NCBI GenBank assembly: GCA_016235425.1 | Contig: JACRLC010000091.1 | Span: 62,001 to 126,000, forward strand | DNA: 64,000 nucleotides | DNA from: Chloroflexota bacterium | Lineage (GTDB): Bacteria > Chloroflexota > Anaerolineae > Anaerolineales > Villigracilaceae | Reading direction: 5' to 3' | In this document: positions 19,487 through 27,876 of the stretch, piece after piece | How positions within the stretch are numbered: the stretch's first letter is position 1 | How the letters are laid out: every line of letters begins with the position of its first letter | Notes under the pieces: generated by a model | What the model was told of the DNA's origin: nothing | Databases searched by the model: none | The model's input: the letters and a program-made list of their open reading frames with translations, nothing else | Program-made: the position numbers and the translations under genes

Positions 19487-20329
19487 ATGGAAAACGCAAA
19501 ACGGCGCTTCTGGACGCGGGACAGCAGTATTCTTCTCGGTGGATTCTTTATCACAATCTTTTTGATCGTTTACATCTGGTGGCCGCTTGCGGAGGAATAT
19601 CTCGCGTACATTGATTGGAACGGCCCGTGGTGGCTTTACATGGACTGGCTATTGCTGGAGATTTTTCTGTTCATGTCCATCACCATCATCGCCCGCGCAA
19701 ATCTCAAAACGGATGTGCTGATCGTCTTTGCAGGCATTTGCGGCGGGCTGGCAATTGAGTCATGGGGCACTCAGACGAATCTCTGGCACTATTACACGGC
19801 CGAACGGCCTCCCCTTTGGATTATCCCTGCCTGGCCGATTGCTTCTCTTTCGATTGACCGCATCACAAGATTTCTGAACTATGGAGTCCAACGACTCCAG
19901 TCGTTGGAGCGCAAACAGATTCAAAGTCAGGAGACTTTGGACTCCACTTTCAAGATACTTTACTGGCTCACCTTCGCCTCTTTCCTGACCTTGATGCTGG
20001 TCTTCGTTTCCCCAACATTCGACAAGTCCTACACAATTCTCTCTCTGTTCCTTTGCATTCTCCTCATCCTCACGCCAACGGATCGTCGTTTCGCGTTTCT
20101 CACCTTCATCGCAGGCACGGGACTTGGCTACTTCCTCGAGTTGTGGGGCACAACGCGTCAGTGCTGGACATACTACACCTACCAAACACCGCCGCTGTTT
20201 GCGGTCCTCGCGCACGGCATGGCCGCGGTCGCTTTTTGGAGAGCGGGGTTGGTGTTGAAATTATTGTGGGAGAAGACTGGAAAAAGGGAACGTTTACCAG
20301 TGGTCAGTGAACGGCAGGCAAGTGATTGA
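19487..20329 (+). CDS. Integral membrane protein with an internally duplicated motif
   Basis: A 280-residue polytopic protein (about 7-8 membrane segments), not recognised as a known family. Two halves carry related motifs: ESWGTQTNLWHYYTAERPPL near residue 90 and LELWGTTRQCWTYYTYQTPP near 220, each in the pattern E-x-WGT-x5-W-x-YY-x5-PPL. This points to an internal duplication. The middle loop (FLNYGVQRLQSLERKQIQSQ) is charged and probably cytoplasmic. The conserved Glu, Trp and Tyr residues at the membrane edge suggest ligand or pigment binding, as in small carotenoid or lycopene cyclase-like membrane proteins, but that is only an analogy. It stands alone, with a terminator 7 bp after the stop. 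Confidence 0.7.
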   Translation: MENAKRRFWTRDSSILLGGFFITIFLIVYIWWPLAEEYLAYIDWNGPWWLYMDWLLLEIFLFMSITIIARANLKTDVLIVFAGICGGLAIESWGTQTNLWHYYTAERPPLWIIPAWPIASLSIDRITRFLNYGVQRLQSLERKQIQSQETLDSTFKILYWLTFASFLTLMLVFVSPTFDKSYTILSLFLCILLILTPTDRRFAFLTFIAGTGLGYFLELWGTTRQCWTYYTYQTPPLFAVLAHGMAAVAFWRAGLVLKLLWEKTGKRERLPVVSERQASD

Positions 20330-20336
20330 AAGTGTG

Positions 20337-20367
20337 GCGCAAGATGATTATCTTGCGCTATTTTTTT
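20337..20367 (+). terminator. Rho-independent terminator
   Basis: Stem gcgcaagat (20337-20345) with atcttgcgc (20350-20358), tetraloop gatt, followed by a run of T. Confidence 0.88.
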
Positions 20368-20454
20368 AACGAGATAAAGCATGGGGAAAGAATCAGCCAA
20401 TTGAGGCCTCAGCAGGCTGAGGTCACGCGCGAAGCGGCGGTGATTTTAGTCATC

Positions 20455-20514
20455 TTGACACAGGGGGGATTCGTTCTATAATGTGACCTGCTAGTCACAT
20501 GACCTGGAGGTCAT
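20455..20514 (+). promoter_or_regulatory. Consensus promoter with two nested inverted-repeat operators
   Basis: TTGACA (20455-20460), a 16-bp spacer and TATAAT (20477-20482) form a consensus promoter. Immediately downstream are two perfect inverted repeats: atgtgac-N6-gtcacat (20481-20500) and atgacct-N2-aggtcat (20499-20514). The first touches the -10 box and covers the predicted start. The second contains the GGAGG ribosome site of the tetR gene. Autorepression by the TetR protein encoded next is inferred. Confidence 0.75.
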
Positions 20515-20518
20515 TTTC

Positions 20519-21181
20519 GTGCCCAAACAAACCTTCATCAACCTCCCCGAAGAAAAGCGCCAGATCATTGTCAATGCCGCAATTGAAGAGTTCGCGGAAC
20601 ACGGCCTGGACAACGCGTCTACGAATCGGATCGTCGCAAACAGCGGAATTTCAAAGGGAAGTTTCTACCAGTACTTTGAAGACAAACAGGATGTTTTCAT
20701 GTATTTGCTCACAGTGCTGGAGCGCGAAAAAATAGAATACTTTAAGGGCAAGCATCCGCCGAGCAATAACATGGATACCTTTCAATATTTTCGATGGATG
20801 GTCAAAACGGGCATGGAGTTCAACAGCGCCAACCCGCGCCTCACACAAGCCATCAGCCGCGTGTTGCTGGGCGAAGGATTATATTACGGAAAACATTTCA
20901 CCGAGATCCGCCAGAAGACAACGCAGGCGCTTTCAGCGATGATCCAACAGGCCATCGAACGCGGAGAGGTTGACCCCAGTGTGGATGTGGATCTGGCAGT
21001 CATGATCATGGACACGTGGAGCAATGCCATCAGCACGTACATCCTGAACGAAGGGATGAAACAGAAAGATATCATGAAATGGGTGCGCTCCTCGAAGACC
21101 CAGGAAAAGATAGACAAACTGTTGTATGTCATGGAATATGGTTTGCGTAAGACCGAATCGGAATTTGAAAAGCACTTCTAG
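20519..21181 (+). CDS. TetR-family transcriptional regulator
   Basis: A 220-residue protein with a GTG start (GGAGG at 20506-20510, 8 nt upstream). The N-terminal helix-turn-helix is visible at about residues 25-50 (NASTNRIVANSGISKGSFYQYFEDKQDVF), the TetR signature. The C-terminal part is a ligand-binding/dimerisation domain with no recognised ligand. It is the first gene of an operon with two ABC permeases, an ATPase and two lipoprotein adaptors. It probably represses this export system, with a substrate of the pump as inducer (inference). Two palindromes over the promoter are the likely operators. Confidence 0.92.
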   Translation: MPKQTFINLPEEKRQIIVNAAIEEFAEHGLDNASTNRIVANSGISKGSFYQYFEDKQDVFMYLLTVLEREKIEYFKGKHPPSNNMDTFQYFRWMVKTGMEFNSANPRLTQAISRVLLGEGLYYGKHFTEIRQKTTQALSAMIQQAIERGEVDPSVDVDLAVMIMDTWSNAISTYILNEGMKQKDIMKWVRSSKTQEKIDKLLYVMEYGLRKTESEFEKHF

Positions 21182-21196
21182 AGAAAGGAAATCACA

Positions 21197-22426
21197 ATGA
21201 CCTTATACCTGCGCCTTGCATGGCGCAATGTGTGGCGGCAAAGACGCCGGACATTTTTGATCGCGATCGGCATGGGCGTGACCATGGCCATGCTGGTGAT
21301 TTACGATGGGCTGATCGTCGGCTTCGAGCAGGCGATCTACGGCAATGCCATCCAGTTGCTGGGCGGAAACATTCAGGTGCACGCGCCCGGTTACGCGGAA
21401 AAGGCGGGACGGAAACCGCTCCTGCCGATGGCGGACCCCGACGCCGTTGTGCGGACGGCGGAGAGTCACCCCAATGTTGTGATCGCCTCGAAGCGCATCG
21501 TGACGGGCGGGCTGGTGACCAACCGCGAGGGCGCGTTTGCCGTCTCAATCATCGGCGTGGACACCGACAAGGAGATCAAGGTCACGCCGGTGGCGGATAA
21601 CATCTCCAGCGGGCGTTACCTGAACGCGGACGACGGCGATCTGATCGTCATCGGCCAGGGACTCGCCACCGCGATGGAAGTTGAAGTCGGCGAACGCATC
21701 ACGATGGTCGGCAATTCGACCCACGAGCAGACGCGCCAGCGCACGATGACGATTGTCGGCATCTACGACGTGGGCGTGCCTTCGGTGGAAAAGACCACGA
21801 TTTACATGTCGCTCAAAGAGGCACAGGGTTTGTTCGGGCTGGACGGACAGGTGACCGAGGTTGTCATTTCCCTGAAGCAGATCGGGCAGGAACCGGGCGT
21901 GATGAACCTCATTAACCAATCGGCGCCGGGCTATGAAGTGGATAGCTGGGTGAACAGCATCCCGGACTTGAAAAAGACCATGGACATGAAGACCGGAGTG
22001 ATGGACGTGTTGGGCGTGTTCCTGCTGGGCATTGCCGCCATCGGCATTCTCAACCTGCTGATGATGGCGGTCTTCGAGCGTACGCGCGAGATCGGTGTCA
22101 TTGGCGCGCTGGGGTTGAAGCCGTGCCAGATCACCTTCCTGTTCCTGTTGGAAGGGATTTTGATCGGTTTGATGGGCGCGGCCTTCGGCGCGATTTTGGG
22201 GACGCTCACCAATGGAGTGCTCGGCGTTTACGGATTGGACTACAGCGCGTTCGCCAACCTGACCGAGTACACTGCCCTGATCAGTGGAAGCATCTATCCT
22301 CAATTGGTTCCATTGAAGGTGCTTCTACACGCGCTGACGGTCGCGGTCATTGCCGCGCTCGCGGCGTTGTACCCGGCAATTGAAGCCTCAAGGCGCGAAC
22401 CGGCTGAGGCGCTGCATTACGTGTAA
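21197..22426 (+). CDS. ABC transporter permease, MacB/LolC-like (FtsX domain)
   Basis: A 409-residue permease starting MTLYLRLAWRNVWRQRRRT, the usual arginine-rich N-terminal end before the first membrane segment. A large extracytoplasmic (MacB periplasmic-like) domain spans about 45-270. Three C-terminal membrane segments contain ERTREIGVIGALGLKPCQI, the FtsX-family coupling helix. It ends YPAIEASRREPAEALHYV, the usual end of the family. It lies 15 bp after tetR and 16 bp before the second permease, with which it probably forms a heterodimer. The substrate is unknown; peptides, lipids or drugs are exported by relatives. Confidence 0.88.
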   Translation: MTLYLRLAWRNVWRQRRRTFLIAIGMGVTMAMLVIYDGLIVGFEQAIYGNAIQLLGGNIQVHAPGYAEKAGRKPLLPMADPDAVVRTAESHPNVVIASKRIVTGGLVTNREGAFAVSIIGVDTDKEIKVTPVADNISSGRYLNADDGDLIVIGQGLATAMEVEVGERITMVGNSTHEQTRQRTMTIVGIYDVGVPSVEKTTIYMSLKEAQGLFGLDGQVTEVVISLKQIGQEPGVMNLINQSAPGYEVDSWVNSIPDLKKTMDMKTGVMDVLGVFLLGIAAIGILNLLMMAVFERTREIGVIGALGLKPCQITFLFLLEGILIGLMGAAFGAILGTLTNGVLGVYGLDYSAFANLTEYTALISGSIYPQLVPLKVLLHALTVAVIAALAALYPAIEASRREPAEALHYV

Positions 22427-22442
22427 GGTTGGAGAATATCTC

Positions 22443-23663
22443 ATGATGAATTATTTCAAAATGGCGTATCGCAACCTGGGCAGGCATCGCCGCCGCTCCA
22501 TCCTTTCGGGGTTGGCGCTCGCCCTGGGAACGGCGTTGCTCATGTTCATTGCTGCATTTTTTGAGGGCGAAATGCGAAGTTCCATGGAGGCCACCCTGCG
22601 ACTCAACAGCGGGCATCTCCAGGTGCAGGACGCGGATTACGACCCCGACAAACTCAGCGTCGCCTGGGAATATTTGATCGAGAACCCGCAGCAGGTCGCG
22701 GCGCAGATCGAAGCGCTGGACGAGGTGCAAGCCGCGACCCCGCGCCTGTTCGCCAGCGGAATCGTATCGGTGGCGGATGAGTCCATCGGAGTCCAGATCA
22801 TGGGCATCGTCCCAGATTCCGAGGCGAATGCTCCTTATACGGAGGGACTGGTCTCCGGCGAGTTCCTGAGCGCAGATGACCGCGAAGGCATCGTGATCGG
22901 ACTTCCACTGGCGGAGAGTTTGGGGCTGAAAGTCGGCGACCAACTCAACCTTCTGGTGAACACATCCGACGGCAGTGTGGACGAGCAGTTGTTTACCGTG
23001 CGCGGCATCTTCACGACCGGTACAACCGCCTATGACAAGGGCATCGTGTTCCTGCCGCTTGCCAAGTCACAGGCGTTTTCGGGCGCGGAGAATCACGCCA
23101 GCATGATCTTCATTTTATTGAAAGACCGCGAACAGGCGGAGGCTGTTGCCGCCGCGATCCAGGGTCCAGGCTATCAGGTCAAGACCTGGACCGAGTTGAA
23201 CGAACTGCTCGTGCTGGTCAACGATTTTTCCGACGCCTATCTCTCGATCATCAACCTGATCATTCTCGGTGTGACCGCCACGGTCATCGTCAACACCCTG
23301 CTCATGTCCGTCTTCGAGCGCACGCGCGAGATCGGCATCCTCTCCGCCATCGGCATGAAGGGCAGGCAGGTCATCACCCTGTTCCTTGCCGAAGCCAGCT
23401 TGCTGGCACTGGGCGGAATCACCTTCGGCTCATTGGCCGGCTGGGCGATCTCTGCCTATTACGGCAAAGTCGGCATCTATTTCGGGGATTTCGGCATGAG
23501 CAATGACTTTATCCTTCAGGATCGCATCTACACCATCCTGACGCCCGATGCCGCGCTCAACCTGATTGTCACGGCGTTCATCATCACTGTACTCTCTTCA
23601 CTCTACCCGGCGCGGATGGCTTCCCGCATGGAACCTGTCGAAGCATTGCACAAGGCACAATAA
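22443..23663 (+). CDS. ABC transporter permease, MacB/LolC-like (FtsX domain)
   Basis: A 406-residue paralogue of the previous permease, starting MMNYFKMAYRNLGRHRRRS at 22443; an upstream in-frame extension would overlap the first permease and is rejected. The layout is the same: an N-terminal membrane segment, a large extracytoplasmic domain, then three C-terminal segments with ERTREIGILSAIGMKGRQV and the ending YPARMASRMEPVEALHKAQ. It is 12 bp from the ATPase gene, which has a good aaggag site. It is the partner subunit of the same exporter. Confidence 0.88.
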   Translation: MMNYFKMAYRNLGRHRRRSILSGLALALGTALLMFIAAFFEGEMRSSMEATLRLNSGHLQVQDADYDPDKLSVAWEYLIENPQQVAAQIEALDEVQAATPRLFASGIVSVADESIGVQIMGIVPDSEANAPYTEGLVSGEFLSADDREGIVIGLPLAESLGLKVGDQLNLLVNTSDGSVDEQLFTVRGIFTTGTTAYDKGIVFLPLAKSQAFSGAENHASMIFILLKDREQAEAVAAAIQGPGYQVKTWTELNELLVLVNDFSDAYLSIINLIILGVTATVIVNTLLMSVFERTREIGILSAIGMKGRQVITLFLAEASLLALGGITFGSLAGWAISAYYGKVGIYFGDFGMSNDFILQDRIYTILTPDAALNLIVTAFIITVLSSLYPARMASRMEPVEALHKAQ

Positions 23664-23675
23664 AGGAGAATCAAA

Positions 23676-24359
23676 ATGGAAGTCGCAAAATTAACGGATG
23701 TCACCCGCATCTATAGAATCGGCGAAGTGGAAACCCGCGCCTTGAATGGCATCACCATGACCATCGAAAGCGGTGAGTTTACCTCCCTGGTTGGCCCCTC
23801 CGGTTCCGGCAAGACCACCCTCCTGCAACTCATCGGCTGTCTCGACCGTCCCACCTCCGGGCAGGTGGTCATCAACGGCAAAGAGACCACCAACCTGAAT
23901 CGCAACCAGCGCGCAGACTTACGCAAAGGGACGATCGGCTTCGTGTTCCAGTTCTTTGCGCTCATCCCCACACTCACCGCCTACGAGAACGTGGAAATGC
24001 CGCTCCTGCTCAACGGCAAGAGTCCGTCCGAACGCAGGAAGCGCGTCATGGAACTGCTGGAAGCCGTCGACATTACCAATCACGCCCACCATCGCCCCGA
24101 CCAGTTGAGCGGCGGTCAGCAACAACGCGTGGCTGTGGCACGCGCCCTGTCCACAAATCCCAAAATGATCCTGGCGGACGAACCCACCGCCAACCTCGAT
24201 ACCGAAAACGGCGAGCAGGTCATGGAGATTATGAAGAAACTCAACAAAGAGACCGGCACCACATTCGTCTTTGCCACCCATGACCCACGCGTGATCAAAC
24301 ATGCAACACGCGTTGTCACGCTGCATGATGGCTTGATCGAAAAGGATAGCAAACAATAA
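23676..24359 (+). CDS. ABC transporter ATP-binding protein (MacB/LolD type)
   Basis: A 227-residue ATPase. Walker [10 protein letters not shown] is near residue 40, the Q-loop in VFQFFALIP, the signature [15 protein letters not shown] near 145, Walker [13 protein letters not shown] and the switch His in FATHDPRV. Size and motifs fit the LolD/MacB subclass, which works with FtsX-type permeases by mechanotransmission instead of passing substrate through a channel (family knowledge). It is encoded directly after its two permeases with a strong RBS (aaggag). Confidence 0.93.
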   Translation: MEVAKLTDVTRIYRIGEVETRALNGITMTIESGEFTSLVGPSGSGKTTLLQLIGCLDRPTSGQVVINGKETTNLNRNQRADLRKGTIGFVFQFFALIPTLTAYENVEMPLLLNGKSPSERRKRVMELLEAVDITNHAHHRPDQLSGGQQQRVAVARALSTNPKMILADEPTANLDTENGEQVMEIMKKLNKETGTTFVFATHDPRVIKHATRVVTLHDGLIEKDSKQ

Positions 24360-24360
24360 A

Positions 24361-24515
24361 TTCGTCCTGAACGAAGCGGAGCGAAGTCGAAGGACATTAC
24401 GCATGAATGTCTTGGATTTCCATGTGATTTGCGCTTCGACTGCGGGTTTCGATACGCCTCTCGAAAAACACTCGGGGCTACTCAACCCTCCGCTCAGCGC
24501 GAAGATTATTTCATT
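24361..24515. repeat. Palindromic intergenic repeat inside the ABC operon
   Basis: The 170-bp gap between ATPase and adaptor genes holds tcctgaacgaagcggagcga followed by agtcgaagga. Further on it has gggtttcgatacgcctctcg and ctactcaaccctccgctcag. These segments match repeat units at 40760-40850 and 47018-47161. It contains no gene and no clear terminator, so the operon may continue across it. Confidence 0.6.
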
Positions 24516-24529
24516 GGAGAACACTCACC

Positions 24530-25324
24530 ATGAAGAAAACATTACTGATCCTGGTTTTGCTTTTGGCGGTGGCGCTCACAGCGTGTGGTCAGGCCCCTAC
24601 AACGGCAGCCATCCCAACGGTCCAGCTTGATGCGGGGCCATCGCAAGGCAACACATCATCCGGCGCGGTCACCGCATCCGCGGAGGTCGTGCCTGCTAGC
24701 AAAGTCGAATTGAGCTTTCCAACGATTGGCACAATCCAAACGGTGGACGTGAAGGTTGGTGACACGGTCACGGCTGGGCAGGCATTGGCTTCGCTCAACA
24801 CGGTGATTCTGGAAGCGAAAGTGGCTGAGGCTGAGGCAAATGTTGCGACTGCCGATACGCAAGTCCGTTATTTGAGGCGCGTCGGGCCGGGGCAGGAACA
24901 ACTCGATTCCGCGAAGGCCGATTTGGATCGCGCCAATGCCGCGCTTGAAATGGCAAAAGCAATGCTGGCGCAAGCGACGCTGGTTACACCGATTGATGGC
25001 ACGGTTGTCTCGGTTGAGCTCTCGGTTGGCGAAACTGCCACACCTGGATTGGTGGTCGTGGTCGTTGGCGATTTGTCAAATATGCAAATCGAGACCACAG
25101 ACTTGAGCGAACGCGATGTGCCTTCTGTGAAGGTCGGTCAATCTGCGAGCGTGTTCATCGAAGCCTTGAATGAAACCTTTACCGGCAAAGTTGTGGGTGT
25201 TGCGCGGCAGGCGACAACAGTTGGCGGAGATACGGTTTACAAAGTGACGGTTGAATTGGACGAACAGCCGCAGGGATTGCTCTGGGGCATGAGCGCCGAA
25301 GTTGAAATCCAGACGGAGCAATAA
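24530..25324 (+). CDS. HlyD/MacA-like efflux adaptor lipoprotein
   Basis: A 264-residue exported lipoprotein: signal peptide MKKTLLILVLLLAVALTAC with lipobox LTAC and Cys19 as the anchor. The mature part has the biotinyl-lipoyl-like domain split by a short coiled-coil hairpin (VAEAEANVATADTQVRYL to ANAALEMAKAMLAQA, about 95-150), then TLVTPIDGTVVSVELSVGE and a beta-barrel part. Family knowledge: MacA/HlyD adaptors bind the permease extracytoplasmic domain. With no TolC-like partner nearby, a role in substrate capture or release at the outer membrane face of a monoderm cell is inferred. A paralogue follows after 1 nt. Confidence 0.85.
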   Translation: MKKTLLILVLLLAVALTACGQAPTTAAIPTVQLDAGPSQGNTSSGAVTASAEVVPASKVELSFPTIGTIQTVDVKVGDTVTAGQALASLNTVILEAKVAEAEANVATADTQVRYLRRVGPGQEQLDSAKADLDRANAALEMAKAMLAQATLVTPIDGTVVSVELSVGETATPGLVVVVVGDLSNMQIETTDLSERDVPSVKVGQSASVFIEALNETFTGKVVGVARQATTVGGDTVYKVTVELDEQPQGLLWGMSAEVEIQTEQ

Positions 25325-25325
25325 C

Positions 25326-26114
25326 ATGAAACGCTTTCTCTGGATGGCGTTCCTGATATTGGCAGTTGCTTTATCAGGATGTACCGCGCCTCAAACTGCC
25401 TCGCCTACGCCTGCTCCAACAATTGCTTCCCCGCAGGAAGTTTCGGGGAATGTGGCGGCTTCTGCAACCGTAGAACCTGCGCGCGCATCAAATTTGAGCT
25501 TCGTCATTTCTGCGCCTGTCAAAGAGATCGCCGTCAAGGAAGGCGATGTAGTTAAGGCCGGTCAAAATCTGGTAACGTTGAACAGCCCCGATTTGGAATA
25601 TGGCCTTTCCCAGGCTGAAGCCGCATTGCGCGCCGCAGAATTTGATTATGAATATTGGATTCCGCCGCGCTTCAATCGTCCGCCTGAACGGCGGCAATTA
25701 GCCCAGGCAGTGCTGGTCGTTGCGCAGAAGGAATATGAAACAGCCCAGGCCAATTTGACACAAGCCGCCCTGACTGCACCATTCGATGGAACCGTAATCG
25801 CCATCAACGTTCAACAAGGTGAATTCATTCAACCAGGACAAGCCGTCATCACCCTTGCAGATTTGAGCGCTCTTCAAATTGAAACCACAGATTTAAGCGA
25901 GCGCGATATTCCAAAGGTGAAGCTCGGACAGAGCGCGCTCGTCTTTGTTGAAGCGTTGGATGCAGAATTCAATGGCATGGTCACGTCCATCTCTCCCATC
26001 GCGGATATTGTCGGCGGTGATGTGGTTTACAAAGTTATTGTCACATTGGACGAGCAACCCGCAGGTCTGCTCTGGGGCATGAACACAGAAGTGGAAATCA
26101 ACACCGGGCAATAG
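25326..26114 (+). CDS. HlyD/MacA-like efflux adaptor lipoprotein (second copy)
   Basis: A 262-residue lipoprotein with signal peptide MKRFLWMAFLILAVALSGC and lipobox LSGC. It is a tandem paralogue of the preceding adaptor: both have QIETTDLSERD(V/I)P, VGGD(T/V)VYKV and LDEQP(Q/A)GLLWGM. The coiled-coil hairpin differs, with an insertion containing YWIPPRFNRPPERRQ. A single base separates the two genes, so they are co-translated. The pair may form a mixed ring with the two permeases. A terminator follows at 26132. Confidence 0.85.
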   Translation: MKRFLWMAFLILAVALSGCTAPQTASPTPAPTIASPQEVSGNVAASATVEPARASNLSFVISAPVKEIAVKEGDVVKAGQNLVTLNSPDLEYGLSQAEAALRAAEFDYEYWIPPRFNRPPERRQLAQAVLVVAQKEYETAQANLTQAALTAPFDGTVIAINVQQGEFIQPGQAVITLADLSALQIETTDLSERDIPKVKLGQSALVFVEALDAEFNGMVTSISPIADIVGGDVVYKVIVTLDEQPAGLLWGMNTEVEINTGQ

Positions 26115-26131
26115 AATCAAGATGTACAATT

Positions 26132-26163
26132 GAGCGCGTTGGAGAAATCCAGCGCGCTATTTT
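26132..26163 (+). terminator. Rho-independent terminator of the ABC operon
   Basis: Stem agcgcgttgga with tccagcgcgct (one G-U pair), loop gaaa, followed by a T-rich run (atttttaa). Confidence 0.82.
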
Positions 26164-26187
26164 TAATGACATGCAAGGAGATATTTC

Positions 26188-27573
26188 ATGACCATCATCA
26201 CTGTCATCGGCGCGGGAAGCGCATCGTTTGGCGAGAATACACTGTCCGCGCTTTTGCGTTCCAGGAAATTGAAGGGTTCGACACTTCGTCTCGTGGACAG
26301 GAACGCGCAAAGTCTGGATATCGTTCATCGCCTTGCAAATCGTTTGAACAAGGAATGGGATGCCGAATTCACCATCAGCAAACACACGCATCATCGCGAC
26401 GCGCTTGAGGGAACCAAATTTGTTGTCTCTGCGATTGAAGTTGGGCCGCGTGAGGAACTGTGGAAATCAGATTATGAATTGACGTTGAAGCATGGCGTCC
26501 ATCAACCCTACGGTGAAAACGGCGGGCCGGGAGGCTTTGCGCATGCCGCGCGCAACATTGGCCCGGTTATGGAAATCTCGCACGATATGGAGCAGGCCTG
26601 TCCCGACGCTTGGTTTATCAATTTCACAAACCCGATGGTGCGAATTTGCGACGCGGTCAACCGTTACAGCAAGATCAAGGTGGTTGGGTTATGCCATCAA
26701 ATCTACGCGGGATATGGCATGGTGGGCGTTGCACTTGCGAAGGACCTCGGCATCGAAATTCCCGATGGGCTTGAAGGCATGCACGCGGATGTGATGCAAC
26801 ATCCGCTTCAGCATTTGGTTAAGCAACAAACTGTCCCACTGGTGGATATTCGCGCCGCGGGGACCAATCACTTCTCATGGCTTCTCTCCATTCACGACAG
26901 GCGGACAGGGGAGGATTTATATCCGCTTCTCCGCGAACGATTCTTTGAACTCGACCCCGGCTTCGAACCGCTCACTCGCCGCGTCTTTCAGGACTTCGGC
27001 CTGTTCCCGATACCCGGAGATACCCACCTCTGTGAATACCTTCCGTGGATGAGCGACCCCGTCACAAAGCCATGGGAAAAATTCAATATTCGTCTCTATG
27101 GCTGGGAGGCGATGGCTGGACTCCGTGACTTTAGCCTTGATCGCTTGAACGATATGGCAAACGGCATTCTTACCATCGAGAGTCTGATTGACACAGATTC
27201 AGAGGGTGCGCTTGAGATGATCGAGAATGTGACATGCGCGGGAACACATTACCATCTCGCCGCGAACCTTCCAAATGAAGGACAAATCTCAAACCTGCCA
27301 TCTGGCTCAATTGTCGAAACTCCCGTTATCGTTGATGGCGCGGGGATACATCCTGTCCACGCGGGTGCATTACCTGAATCCATTGCGGAACTGAATCGCC
27401 GCGAATTGATGGTCTCGCAATTATGTGTTGATGCGGCCATCGAAGGCAGTTACGAAAAAGCATTACAGTGTATGCTGCTCGATCCGATGATCAGGGATAT
27501 GCACACGGCAAAAAACGTTCTTGATGATTATCTTGAGACATACAAGGATTACCTGCCGCAATTCTGCAAATAA
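26188..27573 (+). CDS. GH4-family glycosidase (alpha-galactosidase/alpha-glucosidase type)
   Basis: A 461-residue NAD-dependent glycosidase preceded by aaggag at 26176-26181. The N-terminal Rossmann motif is VIGAGSASFGENTL. Family features are the dinucleotide-binding core, INFTNPM near residue 150, GLCHQ near 172 (Cys and His ligands of Mn2+) and GTNHFSW near 228 (metal-binding His). Family knowledge: GH4 enzymes cleave glycosides by an oxidation/elimination cycle with NAD+ and Mn2+. Residues recognising a 6-phosphate cannot be judged here, and no PTS or sugar transporter is adjacent. The substrate anomer and sugar therefore stay open. A terminator follows 18 bp after the stop. Confidence 0.88.
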   Translation: MTIITVIGAGSASFGENTLSALLRSRKLKGSTLRLVDRNAQSLDIVHRLANRLNKEWDAEFTISKHTHHRDALEGTKFVVSAIEVGPREELWKSDYELTLKHGVHQPYGENGGPGGFAHAARNIGPVMEISHDMEQACPDAWFINFTNPMVRICDAVNRYSKIKVVGLCHQIYAGYGMVGVALAKDLGIEIPDGLEGMHADVMQHPLQHLVKQQTVPLVDIRAAGTNHFSWLLSIHDRRTGEDLYPLLRERFFELDPGFEPLTRRVFQDFGLFPIPGDTHLCEYLPWMSDPVTKPWEKFNIRLYGWEAMAGLRDFSLDRLNDMANGILTIESLIDTDSEGALEMIENVTCAGTHYHLAANLPNEGQISNLPSGSIVETPVIVDGAGIHPVHAGALPESIAELNRRELMVSQLCVDAAIEGSYEKALQCMLLDPMIRDMHTAKNVLDDYLETYKDYLPQFCK

Positions 27574-27591
27574 AACAACACATGATTACAG

Positions 27592-27624
27592 GAAGCACAG
27601 GATACCATCCTGTGCTTCTTTTCT
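27592..27624 (+). terminator. Rho-independent terminator
   Basis: Stem gaagcacagga (27592-27602) with tcctgtgcttc (27608-27618), loop tacca, then tttt. Confidence 0.88.
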
Positions 27625-27639
27625 TAAAAACGTTAAAGA

Positions 27640-27876
27640 CCTTAAGATCCTTAATGACTCAACACACATATCATAATAAAACAGCTGATAATATTTTAAG
27701 ATAAGTATATACTCAAAACCCTTTACATAAACTGATATTCATATACAATAAACATGTGATCAATGATTTTATGATCATTACGATTGAATAAATGATAAAC
27801 ATAAAATCATCCAACATGATTCATCATGACGAATCAATAAAAAGATACAAAGGAAAGACAACACAAAGGAAAGATC
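27640..27876 (+). promoter_or_regulatory. AT-rich, palindrome-rich leader of the ATP-grasp gene
   Basis: About 240 bp far richer in A+T than its surroundings. A possible promoter is TTTACA (27722-27727), 16 bp, TACAAT (27744-27749). Several palindromes follow, for example tgatcaatgattttatgatca and gattcatcatgacgaatc. The 12-mer acaaaggaaaga occurs twice (27847-27858 and 27863-27874), doubling the Shine-Dalgarno-like sequence before the ATG at 27877. Confidence 0.5.
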
